DNA of 64,000 nucleotides from Gracilariopsis chorda (lineage: Eukaryota > Rhodophyta > Florideophyceae > Gracilariales > Gracilariaceae): contig NBIV01000223.1 of the NCBI GenBank assembly GCA_003194525.1, positions 1 to 64,000 of the forward strand, read 5' to 3'. Below, piece after piece: positions 10,702 through 21,336 of this stretch. Below the pieces are notes generated by a model. The model was not told where the DNA came from, did no database searches, and was given only the letters and a program-made list of their open reading frames with translations. Positions within the stretch are counted from its first letter, which is position 1, and each line of letters starts with the position of its first letter. The position numbers and the translations under genes were made by a program.

Positions 10702-13700
10702 TCAACTAGCACTCGAGACATTCCTCTCTACGTACTCTCTCGCCTTTTGTTTGACTTCCGTTTGACTTTCCTTGTTTCCAAAAGTCTTCTCGAAGTTCAA
10801 CCACTTCTTAAACGCGAATTTCATCTTCTTCGAGCTGAAATCACGGCTTACCAGCCGCTGGAAGAGAGTTCGTATTTGCCTTACGGTGTCTGACTGGACG
10901 TCAGGCGAAGCATCTCGGCACCTTCTTACTTCCATGTCGAGGTATACATTCCACAGGTCAAGCCTCTTCGGAAAGCTTCCTACAAGTGACTCAAACACCG
11001 TGCGCCCTCTTTCAGAGGAACCATGCTTGTACTCAAATTGAGCAAACTTAGAAATAACAGCGATGTGTTTCTGTTTGTCCAGAGTTATTAGTGCACGCTC
11101 AAGAGTCTGTCGGGCTGCTTCTACGTCGCCTTCAATAAACTGAGCCTGTCCTCTTGCAATCCAAACATCCTCAAATCCTTTGAATCGGCGAATTGCTCGT
11201 TGCATTATCTCCTCCGCGAGACCAGAATTGGACTTCCGGAGAGCAGATATGACACGCAGATGGAAGTCCTTCACGTTCGTGATCCTTTCACATGCTCTTT
11301 CGAAGACCCGGAGCACAGCAGCGTCTCGTTTGATTCCCATGCTATCATTTAGTTCTGGGTCTTTTGAGTTCATCATCCCAAATTCTGCTTCAAGGTTAAC
11401 ATATGCGCACCATAGGTTAACGCGCTCGTCTTCCAACTCTAAGCTTATTGATTCCAAGGCCCGTTCGGCAACACTTCGCGCTTTGTCGATCTGTGATAGA
11501 CCCAGGCAAAACGCCATGTACCGTATCCACAGAACTGAGTTGTTCGGATATCCCATGAGAAGTCTTTCGTAGTCCTCTACAGTTTCCGGGGAATCAGGAT
11601 TGTTTGCAATGGTCTCTTCGCGAATTCGCACTTCCTTTTCCAATGCATCTCTTCGTCGTTTGTTTTCTCTTTTGTCTCGTGTTCTTTTCTTAGCATGATC
11701 CTCGCCTGAATCCGACATTTCGATGTCTAGACCTTCTTCTCGCGCTGAGCGGATCATCAGTTCGGAGTCTTTGCATGATGCACCAGGCTCTTCGAAATCG
11801 AAGCCGGATGAAATTTGTAGTGGAGTCACAGAAGACGGCATTTCTTGGTAGTTGAGAACAACAGTGGTTTGCCCTTCCTCTCCACGACTCGGAGTTCGAC
11901 TTCCATCCATATCAACGTTGCACGTTTCATTGCCTTCATCAGAACCGTCACTTCCGTTGTCCATATGTCCGTCAGCGTCTGAAACCATTTCACTCTCCAT
12001 ATCATTACCGTCTTTCGCAGTCTTGATAGATTCATCGCGCGTTTTATCCGTAACTTGGGACTTCGCTTTATCATTCTGCTCCAAAATCGCTGACACAACA
12101 CTTGCGTTCAGGCCAGCAGCCTCGAAGTAACAACGTTTCGTTCCAAGTCTGTACTTGCCATTTTCAGCTTTGATCACAATCGCTGTTACCCGCTGTCCAA
12201 CTACCCATTCGTCAAAGGTGTTTTCAATAAATCGGTCTTGGTCGACCTCACTCTTATGCAACAGCGCAGACATGTCTTTCGCAATTTCGATCATAGCACC
12301 GTACGGTTCAACTCTTCGTACAAAGCCAGAAACCGTCGCCCCTTCAGTTAGATTCGCTCGTACCCTATCATCACCCAGGCTCCGTCGGGGCCTTCTTCGT
12401 AAGACCAAAGATATCCTTGCGGGGTTGTTCGTTTCTCCATCGATTTTGCCTTGTACAAGCGCTCCTACCGGAAACGACTTCTTCGGATCGACAACGTATT
12501 CATCAGACAAATCGCAGAGCTTAACATGTGCCGATACGCCCCTTCCGATGCTTACAAAACATCCTTTTTTGTCAACAGATCTCACAAACCCGCGGATTTT
12601 TGTGCCTTGTTTCAAGGAACTAGCGTTGGCGACAGTGATCAGGGGGTCTCGACTTTCTTCATGTCCGGGGCTTCTCATAGATAAGAAAACGTTATCGCCT
12701 TTCTTTTGTTTCTCCCCTCCGATGCTCGGTAGTCGTCGCACACGTACAACATCCCCCTCTTGAAGTGTCTCCATGTTCTTCACAGCTTCATCAAAGTTTG
12801 ACGAAATATCACATATATCAACCATCCCCCAAGGAATGGACTTCTCCTCTGTACTTCGAGCGTGCCATGGTATCAGAACCTTGACCCCGTGTCCTGGAAT
12901 GATGTCTCGTATAATACCAAGAAAAGGCCCGTTCTGCTCACCACCATTATCCGATATGATACCCCTCGTAGGCTTGTGGTCATCGACTTCAGAAATCATA
13001 CAAACTACAGGGAGTCCCACCTTCAGAGACACGGACGAATCATCGAAAAGGCAGTTGACATCTGAACAAGAAACTCGAATATTTGGCCCCACTGCAACAG
13101 TAGTCATGTGTGCAGTGCTTTTCTCTTCAGAAATCCCGCCAGAAGACTTCAAGACGATCTGTGATACACTCTGCAGGAAGCCAATGACTTTGTTTCCAAC
13201 TTGCCAAACAGGGTTCGGACAGTCTCTGCGAAGAGCAAGTTCGAGCGCCATTGGAGTGCCGTGTTCCTCGTCTTCATTTCTTCTCACTCCACACACGAAC
13301 GCTGGACGAATCATCGTACCAATTCTCGGTAGCGAAAAACGTGAAGCGTATCGGTTAGGTACTGGTCCCAAGGGAAGAGTATCTAATTCCTCCTGCGAAA
13401 CAGCACCAGTTTTCGTGATGTGCAAATGCCCCACGACACCTGGTCCTATGCCCACATACACATGAGTCTGAAACCCTTTTGTTACAACTCCAGAAATTTG
13501 CATTCCAACAACAGCTGATTCGTCTTGCGATGCCATCGTCTTAAGCATCCGAATACTAGTCACCTCTGGTAAAGCACCGAGTACCCTTCCATCCTTCAGT
13601 ACGGATGATCGGTCTTTGAACTTCATCCTATCGATCGCCATGACCACCCGAGATCCATGTTGTGAATATGCTTGAAGAACCTTGCCACTCACGATCGCAC

Positions 13701-16700
13701 CTGGACGAATCATCAACCCATTTTGCAAAGCGGGACCAGGAGCAAATGCAATCACGGATCTATTCTTAGATATCTCCACCTTGAGAATGATGTACATCTT
13801 CTTCACAAGAACGACACGCGCACTCACTCTCCTGTTAGCTGAAACGGAGCATTTCTTACGGCCTCCGGAGAGAACATCTTTGTCCGTGGAAAGATCAATA
13901 ACTCCAGAAAAAGGATCGACGTCAAGAACTCTCAGAGTGTGTTTCTTCGCGTCAGAAGTTTGAGTCTCGTCAGCATTCTCCATATCGATCTTCTCAATGC
14001 TGAAGCTGCTTCTGTGTTCACCATCCAGGACCACCTCCGGATTTGCTTCGCTTGTGTTCAGAGATACGCCAACGGCATCAAAATCTCCAGCTTTCAAGCT
14101 GTACAAAGTCCCAAAAGGCCGCGTGCTGCTTGGTGGGGCTTCAATGAGGGCACCTATCTTAAAATGTTTCTCAAACGTCGTCCTCTCTAACGTCTTCCTA
14201 TTCAAGATGGACTTCCATTCATTAATGCATGGAAAGAGCTGTTGGCAGTGCTTTTCATATCCTTCACTTCCAATCTCAGATTCACGCATAGATAGAGAGA
14301 AACGCCTTTTCGATACGTCTACATCATCTAGAACAACGTGGCAAGTTTGATGCATCTTCAAGAACCTTGCTGGATCGGGGATAAACTGATCTGCGATTCG
14401 AGACTTGCGAACAAATCCGACAAGGTCTCCCAGAAACCCGATTATTACACCACTCGGTAGTAAAGCCTTCACATATCCACACAGTGTAACCTTCGTGTCC
14501 TTCTTCTCAGAACTTGCCACTCTCTGAATCTCTTCAAATGTCTCCGGTAGATCCCGAGCTTTAGCAGACTGCCGTAAGCTCTGTTTCATTGACAGGATAG
14601 GTGTATCCATGTCGGTAGATAATACTAGGAGATCTTCCAGATCAACAGCCTTTGATGAAGCTTGGGCTTCCGTACGCAATTCCCTCTTCACTTCAATGGC
14701 CAGTCTTTCCGACAGACCTGGGTCATCCGATAAGTGTCCAAATGGTAAATGACATGTAGCAGCCGCAGAGTTCTTACCAGAGATCATGTGAACTTCTTCT
14801 CTCCCGCCTTTCTGAGACTCTGATCTACAACTATCAGAAACTGAAACAACAAACGACTTTGTCTGTTCATCGACGCCCGTAATTGCGCCACTTATTGCTT
14901 TGCCTACTCGAAGACCAAGCCCTGTCGTCTCACAGTTGTGACCAAGACACATCGAAAGCAGTAACCTTCGATTGATAGGATCGGCTTCAACCAATCTGAC
15001 ATGAACCGTTTCACCTATAGGATACACCGTTTCTATGTCTGAGGGAGTTTTTCGCTTGTCTTCGTCCAGCGAGAGGTCGCCCGGCCGGACAAGGCCATTC
15101 ACGCCATTACAGAACTCCACGAGGAGACTGCCCTTGGCGGTCACTCTTCTAGATGTACCGCTAAACAAGGCACTAGAAGTTGAACCAGCAAGATTGGCCG
15201 AAAGAGCACTCTTTGCCTGGTTAAATGAGGAAAGCACCGGGTATGCCGGATGAACCAATGACCTCCGTGCCGTTAAATAAATCTTTCCGCGATCAACTTT
15301 GACGTTCAGAACTCTACACTTGAGAAGGGCTCCGATTCTTAAATGTGGGTGTTTGGATAATCGGGAAGTTGGTATTGGCACGTCTGAGACGTGCATATGA
15401 GGAACTATGCCGTTCAAGTACGGGTCCCCATCCACAGCGACAGATATGGATCCTAGAGTTGTATGTGAGAGTATCCTGCAATCATAAACAGCACCGGCTT
15501 CAACTTCCTCTATACAAAGAGCTTTCCTTGATAAAACACTAGGTCGCAGATCCACATTGATTATACCGTCAAACTGAGATACTGAAATTAAACGAGCAGG
15601 TGTATCGAGCGCCATCCCTTGATGAAATATTGACTCAAGCTTCAACCCCTTTGTATCTGATACACGACTCAAGTGAGCAAAGAGAGGGATGCCTTTCACG
15701 CAGTGCTGCATGTTCCCATGTTCCCTTAGGGAGGCATTTGTTTCATGTTCTACATGCATTTTCTCAGAATCATTAGCACTCTTCTCCTCGTCCATGTCTT
15801 GCAGTGAAAATCGCAGTAGAACTCCAAAACCCGGTATAATACGATCAACCACGAGATTCTGTAAAACAGTTCCAGTTTTCAAAGCCGATGGTACATGTCG
15901 CGGTGAACGGCTTTTAACGAGGGAATCAAGCAGAGTTCCCCCGATTCGCTTTAGGGCAGAATCAACAAACAGAAGCCGGGTCCGCACTTGTTTTCCAATT
16001 GTGATATCCAGTGTTCCATCTTCAAGGCGTGGGATATGAGTGGCATCCACACTAATGTCAAAAACTCCAAATGCCGTAAGCATTACTCCTCCCTCTCCTT
16101 TCTGGACTACCTTCGCTTTGACCACCATTCCAGCGCACAAGTCGCGATATGTGAGAGCCTCACTCGACTCTAGGGTTGCGTGTAGAACCTCGGCGCGGAC
16201 TGAGCTCAATTTGACGACGGCAGAAAAGTTCTTGCTTCGCTTCTTTGGTAGAGGCATTTCGGAAACTGTGACTGTCTCCACAGGGGTGCCTACTTGTAGT
16301 GTCTTTTCATCTCGGGATACATGACATTTATTGAATGCAAGGAATCCTGTGTGAGGAATACTCGTTCCAAACGAGACGATATATCCATGATCTTCGACCG
16401 ACTTAATTGTGCCGCACAACGGAAAACCTTTTTGTAGCACATGTTTCGGGTTCAAACCAACGTTGACCAGTTCTGGCTTTAGAGACACCCGCGCCACCTT
16501 CCGCCCGTTATAGTTCCCGTCAATGTCTATCACAGACACAAGGACAACAGTTCCGACATGCAAAGCCCCATACAATGGAACAGGAACATGTGCCATACCT
16601 TCACCATCTGTGTCGCTGCTCTCAGAGTCGGGATTTGCGCTTCTCAACACGGTGGCTTCTCTGCTGCTGCTGTGCGGCTTAATCAGAATCTCATCTGGAT

Positions 16701-17013
16701 CAGCCGCAGCACGGATGCCGCCAGGAATTATGAACTCTACACCATCGAAATCAGTTCTCGTGACGAGCGCAAGTGTGGTCATTCCAGCGGATAGGCGTGA
16801 AAAGCTAAGGCTCCCGCCATGACGCTTTACTATGTCCTCTACTGTTGCATCTTCCTCCCCCTGAGTTCGACGTGGTCTCTTCAATTGCGGTCCGAATAGG
16901 ATCTGCCCGTTCCGTTTTTTCACACGAGGGGTAGAGTTCGGAGCTGCTCCTCTTGGAAACAAGTCTCCCTCATATTCGTTCTTGGGGTTCCCAACCATAA
17001 AGGAAATGCACAC
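10702..17013 (-). CDS. RRP5: rRNA biogenesis protein RRP5 (PDCD11), S1-repeat and HAT-repeat protein
   Basis: One uninterrupted frame encodes 2103 aa. The N-terminus has the conserved GDLFPRG motif. A long array of S1 RNA-binding domains follows to about residue 1650, with repeated G..v.G.V..v...G..V.. units. Then come an acidic, low-complexity linker (about 1660-1780) and HAT/TPR-like helical repeats from about 1788 to the end (e.g. VEDYERLLMGYPNNSVLWIRY, FERACERI, VWIARGQAQFIEGDVEAAR). Rrp5 is a nucleolar factor needed for both 18S and 5.8S rRNA processing. The S1 part binds pre-rRNA and the HAT part acts in the small-subunit processome. Yeast and human proteins are roughly 1730-1870 aa, so this one is somewhat longer. 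The first ATG is used here; a second at codon 6 (MVGNPKNEYEG) is equally plausible. No intron is needed. Upstream, a frame flush with the start appears to be chance. Confidence 0.96.
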   Translation of the reverse strand: MCISFMVGNPKNEYEGDLFPRGAAPNSTPRVKKRNGQILFGPQLKRPRRTQGEEDATVEDIVKRHGGSLSFSRLSAGMTTLALVTRTDFDGVEFIIPGGIRAAADPDEILIKPHSSSREATVLRSANPDSESSDTDGEGMAHVPVPLYGALHVGTVVLVSVIDIDGNYNGRKVARVSLKPELVNVGLNPKHVLQKGFPLCGTIKSVEDHGYIVSFGTSIPHTGFLAFNKCHVSRDEKTLQVGTPVETVTVSEMPLPKKRSKNFSAVVKLSSVRAEVLHATLESSEALTYRDLCAGMVVKAKVVQKGEGGVMLTAFGVFDISVDATHIPRLEDGTLDITIGKQVRTRLLFVDSALKRIGGTLLDSLVKSRSPRHVPSALKTGTVLQNLVVDRIIPGFGVLLRFSLQDMDEEKSANDSEKMHVEHETNASLREHGNMQHCVKGIPLFAHLSRVSDTKGLKLESIFHQGMALDTPARLISVSQFDGIINVDLRPSVLSRKALCIEEVEAGAVYDCRILSHTTLGSISVAVDGDPYLNGIVPHMHVSDVPIPTSRLSKHPHLRIGALLKCRVLNVKVDRGKIYLTARRSLVHPAYPVLSSFNQAKSALSANLAGSTSSALFSGTSRRVTAKGSLLVEFCNGVNGLVRPGDLSLDEDKRKTPSDIETVYPIGETVHVRLVEADPINRRLLLSMCLGHNCETTGLGLRVGKAISGAITGVDEQTKSFVVSVSDSCRSESQKGGREEVHMISGKNSAAATCHLPFGHLSDDPGLSERLAIEVKRELRTEAQASSKAVDLEDLLVLSTDMDTPILSMKQSLRQSAKARDLPETFEEIQRVASSEKKDTKVTLCGYVKALLPSGVIIGFLGDLVGFVRKSRIADQFIPDPARFLKMHQTCHVVLDDVDVSKRRFSLSMRESEIGSEGYEKHCQQLFPCINEWKSILNRKTLERTTFEKHFKIGALIEAPPSSTRPFGTLYSLKAGDFDAVGVSLNTSEANPEVVLDGEHRSSFSIEKIDMENADETQTSDAKKHTLRVLDVDPFSGVIDLSTDKDVLSGGRKKCSVSANRRVSARVVLVKKMYIILKVEISKNRSVIAFAPGPALQNGLMIRPGAIVSGKVLQAYSQHGSRVVMAIDRMKFKDRSSVLKDGRVLGALPEVTSIRMLKTMASQDESAVVGMQISGVVTKGFQTHVYVGIGPGVVGHLHITKTGAVSQEELDTLPLGPVPNRYASRFSLPRIGTMIRPAFVCGVRRNEDEEHGTPMALELALRRDCPNPVWQVGNKVIGFLQSVSQIVLKSSGGISEEKSTAHMTTVAVGPNIRVSCSDVNCLFDDSSVSLKVGLPVVCMISEVDDHKPTRGIISDNGGEQNGPFLGIIRDIIPGHGVKVLIPWHARSTEEKSIPWGMVDICDISSNFDEAVKNMETLQEGDVVRVRRLPSIGGEKQKKGDNVFLSMRSPGHEESRDPLITVANASSLKQGTKIRGFVRSVDKKGCFVSIGRGVSAHVKLCDLSDEYVVDPKKSFPVGALVQGKIDGETNNPARISLVLRRRPRRSLGDDRVRANLTEGATVSGFVRRVEPYGAMIEIAKDMSALLHKSEVDQDRFIENTFDEWVVGQRVTAIVIKAENGKYRLGTKRCYFEAAGLNASVVSAILEQNDKAKSQVTDKTRDESIKTAKDGNDMESEMVSDADGHMDNGSDGSDEGNETCNVDMDGSRTPSRGEEGQTTVVLNYQEMPSSVTPLQISSGFDFEEPGASCKDSELMIRSAREEGLDIEMSDSGEDHAKKRTRDKRENKRRRDALEKEVRIREETIANNPDSPETVEDYERLLMGYPNNSVLWIRYMAFCLGLSQIDKARSVAERALESISLELEDERVNLWCAYVNLEAEFGMMNSKDPELNDSMGIKRDAAVLRVFERACERITNVKDFHLRVISALRKSNSGLAEEIMQRAIRRFKGFEDVWIARGQAQFIEGDVEAARQTLERALITLDKQKHIAVISKFAQFEYKHGSSERGRTVFESLVGSFPKRLDLWNVYLDMEVRRCRDASPDVQSDTVRQIRTLFQRLVSRDFSSKKMKFAFKKWLNFEKTFGNKESQTEVKQKAREYVERNVSSAS

Positions 17014-18135
17014 TACATAAACACGCGGCAGTTCTGTTGGAGTTGTTCAAGAAAACTTTCGTTCTGAGCAGGAGAAGGTGATGAACTCAAACTGTAACCG
17101 AAGCGAAGCTGATATGAGTGAGGCAGAATACCCAACTTCCAACACGATACACACGATATATTACCGTCGGTCAACAGAGTTGCTGCAATTGACGACTTAC
17201 CTGCAGCGCGCTCTGTAGGTAAGAGAAACTCTTTATCAACAGCGGCGGCGCAAGGGAGCTTGATCCAAGGAAGACAAAATACAGTAGAAAAACCAAGAAA
17301 ATTTTGTTGAGGTTTTGCAAAGGTCCACAGCAATCTCAACACCCCCCGTACTATACTGAATTTGTTCACAATAGAGAATTTACGCAAACCAAAATCTCGT
17401 GCGTCTTTCTCGTAGCCACCTATGCCACGAAATATACTTCCAGTTTGCACGATAACTGTGAAAAACGCTTTCCGCACGCAAGCTGGAACATCTCTTCCAA
17501 CCTTACTCTGGATCCACATATCTAAGCTTCCATCTCCACTGGTATGCCAGAAAAACCACCTACCTTTAAGGCTCCTGACCTTTATGGTACGCCAAACCGA
17601 CTACTCAATCGAAGCCGCGCATTCTCGGCTTCGCTCTCGTCTTCACAATGTACTTCTTGCACAGTAAATCGCTAAAAACCCATACCCATCTTTGGTAATC
17701 TAACATCGACTAAGATAAGCGCATAAAGACATCAAAAATATAACTCTTTGTTTTCGTTTCAGTCGTAAAAAACAGTTTAATACTAACTCCTTCTCATAAG
17801 AGCAATATCTTCACGACTTTCTTTTTCGGCGAAACAATATTAGAAGACTTTTCAAGGTATTCGGATGGAACTTGAGAAATTCTACACGAAACGGTTATCA
17901 ACGTGATGCTGTAATTGCTGCTTGAACTGAATCTAAACGATTTTCATCTGGATGTATATGTTTTGATGTTTGGAATGCCGTACAGTCGTATTAGCGAAAA
18001 TTCTTGGAAGCCATAGAAATAGTGTTGAGTGTAAGGGTTTTCTAGTAACTAACTTTCAATCAGAACTGATGAAATCTCGTACAAAAAATCTATTCTAACG
18101 CGATAGAAGGATGCGGAGCTTTTTTGCCAAAATGT
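17014..18135. other. RRP5 upstream region and AT-rich spacer
   Basis: This holds the presumed RRP5 promoter (17014 to about 17550) and an AT-rich stretch before the transposase relic. A minus-strand frame of 168 codons ends exactly where RRP5 begins, but its product resembles nothing and is probably 5' UTR or promoter DNA. No TATA box or repeat is convincing. Confidence 0.4.
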
Positions 18136-18693
18136 GTCGGCTTCATTGACTGTACCAAAACTTAAATGTGCCGCCTAGGAATTGAAGTGAACAATCAAAG
18201 AACTTGCTTCTCTGGTCACACTCGCAAACATTTTCTAAAGTACCTAACAATATCGACGCCAGATGGACTTATTTTCTATCTCTTTGGACCACAGGAAGGT
18301 CGTCGCCATGATATGAAGGTGTTGTGGAGAAGCAAACTGGAGAGCAGTATGGATGCATCTATGAATATAGAAGCCGTGCAGTATTATGTTTATGGAGACC
18401 CGGCTTTTGGTCTAAGACCATGGCTACAAACAGCCTTTGACAGAGAGAGTGCCACAGAGAATGAGCGTAAGTACAACAGTTCGATGAATTCAATTCGTAC
18501 TGCGGTAGAGTGGAACTACAAAACTCTGAAGCAGATATGGAGAATAAATGCATTTACCAGACTACTATGTTTGAGACAATTTCTAGTTGCACTTCTCTCC
18601 ATTGCGTCTGCGTTGTTGCTCAACTTCAAAATCTGCATTGAAAAAGGAGGACAAGCCAGTCATTACTTTGGATGTAATGCTCCAAGTTTTTGA
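18136..18693 (+). pseudogene. PIF/Harbinger transposase relic (C-terminal part)
   Basis: The frame reads VGFIDCTKT, then an in-frame TAA at 18163-18165, then 175 residues from 18166. Family hallmarks are FSGHTRKHFLKY, PDGLIFYLFGPQEGRRHDMKVL, YYVYGDPAFGL and VEWNYKTLKQIW, which are the DDE core of PIF/Harbinger transposases. The conserved start of the core (normally ..IDGT) carries Cys for Gly. The N-terminal region and the Myb-like partner are not next to it. The Myb/SANT-like genes at 21.3-22.1 and 27.8-28.6 kb could derive from the same class of element. No terminal inverted repeats were found by eye. It is a decayed DNA transposon. Confidence 0.8.
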
Positions 18694-18814
18694 GTCCTAC
18701 TGCATTTTATAGCTTTACTTTTGTTGCTGTTTCTAACTGTGGTGTACTACAGGGCCATCCACTCCAACATCGTAGATCTTTCTTTTGATCAGTTATCGGC
18801 GTTTGTGAGGCAAG

Positions 18815-20064
18815 TCACAACGCTTGGCAACCGATCCATGTACTTTGGCGATGCGCTTCGTGAAGACGACATTGATTCTTCGTTTTCAAATCAACTTTTT
18901 TCATCTTCGGTGTGGAACCTCGAGAGCCGGCAGCATTGCCAGTCTGACCGTTAGGACGCGATGATGCTCCAAGATTCATGTTGCGAACTCCTCTGCCTGG
19001 CCTCTTTTGGAAGAGATTTGGGTGTCCACTCTTCACTGGTGGTTGATCTTGATAAGAGGCACCAACAGCGGTTGAAAGCCCACCCCCGTACACGCTAAGA
19101 TTCGGATACCATCTCTAGGAGGAACCATGAAAGGGACAGCCTGTAAACAGCCTGAGGCCCTGTTTCGGTCGTTTTCGTTCCGGGCTTATGATGCTCAGGT
19201 ATATTGAAAGACTTAAGAACTGCGATCAGGGGTGGCATAAGCTCTGCCCTCACCATCCCGTTCATCTTTGATGTCACTTCAGACATTAAGTTCTGGTGGT
19301 ATGAATGCAAATCGTTCCATCTGTCCACTATTTGACACAGTCTTCGTACGTAGAGCACTGATGGCACGTTGCAACGCGGAATGATGCTTCTGCACAATTT
19401 CCCGATCGCTTGTAATTGCCCTTGGAACCGGTGGAACGATCTTGATATCCTTTCCAAGAACATTGAGAAGCCTATCTACACAACGCCAGACTGGCCTGAG
19501 TCGACGAACTACCATTCGGACGAGTGGATGCGAAGACTGAAAGTCAGCCACGATAAACATATTGTTGTTACACGCCGAGGCAGCAGCGATCAAGGCTTCA
19601 TCCTCCTCCTTGGTCCATACATCGTTTACTCCGCTAGGTTCTTTACGTATGCTGGGTCCATATTTCTCAATTGAAGACTTAATTCCAGGAATCGTAAACC
19701 GTTTCGTGTTCTTCTTTGGCATTTTCTTGAATAGACCATACTTGTGGATCAGATCCTAAACTTGCACTAGGTACAATCATTGCGTTCTTCGACCTAGAAC
19801 CAGAATCCGCTTTGCTCTTCTTCGAAGCTGATTGGATTGAGATGTATAGTAGCTCGGGTTTCCTTTTGTTGTCCTTGCGCGATCCGTGGCACCTGATCCC
19901 TTAAGCTGCTCATCCCTGGAGGAATCCTCAGAAGATGCAGCGGGGCTGCTCGTTTGGTTAGGAGCATAGCATGGTGCTTCCAACTTGCGTCTTCTCTCAA
20001 TTTTGGCTTTCCTCTTCCCCAGGTTCTCAAGACCCTTCTGTTTCTGCCTTCTAGTTGCATGCAT
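18815..20064 (-). pseudogene. broken SANT-domain nuclear protein gene (possibly EAF1/p400-like)
   Basis: The minus strand carries successive frames. First is a basic segment (20064-19777) with LGKRKAKIERRRKLEAP. Next is a SANT/Myb-like domain at 19722-19279 (VWTKEEDEALIAAASACNN, ending RRLRPVWRCVDRLL). Then follow a helical segment (19463-19095) with SEVTSKMNGMVRAELMP and a Gly/Ser/Asn-rich tail (19093-18815). The pattern of a basic region, a SANT domain ending in R..W.C.DR and a low-complexity tail resembles the C-terminal part of Eaf1/Vid21/p400, the NuA4 scaffold. This match is by eye and uncertain. Several frame changes are needed, so I call it a pseudogene; a multi-exon gene is the alternative. 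Broken SNF2-type pieces lie next to it on the same strand. Confidence 0.45.
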
Positions 20065-20109
20065 TGTGAGGCTCGTTCTGTTGTAAAAAAACCCTAAAGT
20101 GTACGATCT

Positions 20110-20280
20110 ATGTCCGTGGTTCGAAACATCAGTTTTGGAGATGATGAATATATTGTTTTGAGGTCTCTGGACGCTGTCCTAGGAGACGGCCGAAAGAGAG
20201 TTCATGCTGGTTGCTACCATGCACGCGCACCTTTGAAAAAAAAATTTGAAGATACACGTGGCAGAGGCCCCCGAACATGA
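20110..20280 (+). CDS. small ORF of 56 aa, unrecognised
   Basis: The product starts MSVVRNISFGDDEYIVLRSL and ends with a basic, Gly/Arg-rich tail (KKKFEDTRGRGPRT). The composition is protein-like (acidic loop, hydrophobic helix, basic tail). It sits alone on the plus strand between two minus-strand relics. I do not recognise it, and chance is possible at this length. Confidence 0.2.
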   Translation: MSVVRNISFGDDEYIVLRSLDAVLGDGRKRVHAGCYHARAPLKKKFEDTRGRGPRT

Positions 20281-20304
20281 ACTGCCTTTTGTACGAGTCC
20301 TAGG

Positions 20305-21211
20305 TCACTGCACCATGTATGGTTCCCGAATCCGGACTCGCCATGCATCCTTGTCCATGTCATATGCTTCATCGCGTATGAATGAAATCAACGAGTAAAA
20401 GTGGTCTATATCCGTTCGAGGCGTGTAAGGCGTTGGTGTTCCTGTCATTACCCATCTTATATCTGTTTCGAGCTTTTCACACCTTACCGCAAAGTTACTG
20501 GCCTGGGACGAAGAGATTCGATGCCCCTCGTCCACGCTAACTCTAAAAAAGCATACTTTCCACAACAACGGCATCTGGCCCCACTTCATCACAGAAAGAA
20601 TGAGCGGTCTTTACAACCCACAAACAGAACATTGTGACATCGTGGTGAACGGCGTCATCGCCAGTACGTACACCAAATCGCTCGAACCGTCTATCGATTT
20701 CATCATTCTCATTCCCTCCGGGGCCTCGAAACCCATGATCGTTGTTTGCGATATCAGTCTCCTTCTTTCTCAGCTGGGCTTGCTCATTTTCATACATCTG
20801 AAGCAATTTCTCTCGCTCACTGCGTTGAACCTTGTCGGGACGTAGCAACTTAGCACCTACATCACCTGCAGATGCAGCGTTACCTCCAACACTCGAGCCA
20901 ATTAACTTGAATTCATGGCATAGAAGATAATCGATGCGTTCAGACCTGGACCCGCGCAGAGAATTTGACTAAATAATACCGCTGATGCAGGTCAGCTGTT
21001 TAGTCAAAGGCAGAACACTAAGGTGTGCTCCAAGGCCGCCAGAAGTCCTGGGCTCCATAAGGCATTCCGGCACGAGTTGATATAAAGGTACCGTCTTCTC
21101 AAATGCTATCGAAACCGGAGAGACATCAATGCTGCTGCGTAATACATGGTTTGAGACTCCAGGGTTCAAACAAGCCAGAACAGTTTGGGACAAATGCACT
21201 AGTCTTACCAT
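20305..21211 (-). pseudogene. SNF2-family helicase relic (DEGH box, SHPRH/Rad5-like type)
   Basis: The minus-strand frame 20592-20305 contains VSVDEGHRISSS, RWVMTGTPTPYTP and DIDHFYSLISFIRDEAY. These correspond to helicase motif II (DEGH) and motif III (TGTP) with the following helix of RING-linked SNF2 ATPases. Upstream frames (20848-20543 and 21211-20969) carry a Lys/Glu-rich insert (QRSEREKLLQMYENEQAQL), as such insert-bearing family members do. The Walker A and second RecA lobe are not visible, and the frames do not join cleanly, so the piece is broken and partial. It is not the same gene as the MOT1 relic at 29.7-32.1 kb, whose own motifs differ. Confidence 0.6.
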
Positions 21212-21336
21212 TTTACTTACCGTAACTTTCGACTCAAAAGGTCCATTAGGCTAAGAACCTTACTTCGTTCTTCCATTGCTTGCATACGCTCCCGCTTTTC
21301 CAACTCAAATCGTTGTTAATCGAGCTCTGAACGATG

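Noticed and set aside
17013-17519. Minus-strand ORF of 168 aa flush with the RRP5 start
   Set aside because: The product has no domain and overlaps the expected promoter and 5' UTR of RRP5; an open frame of this size is explicable by chance.
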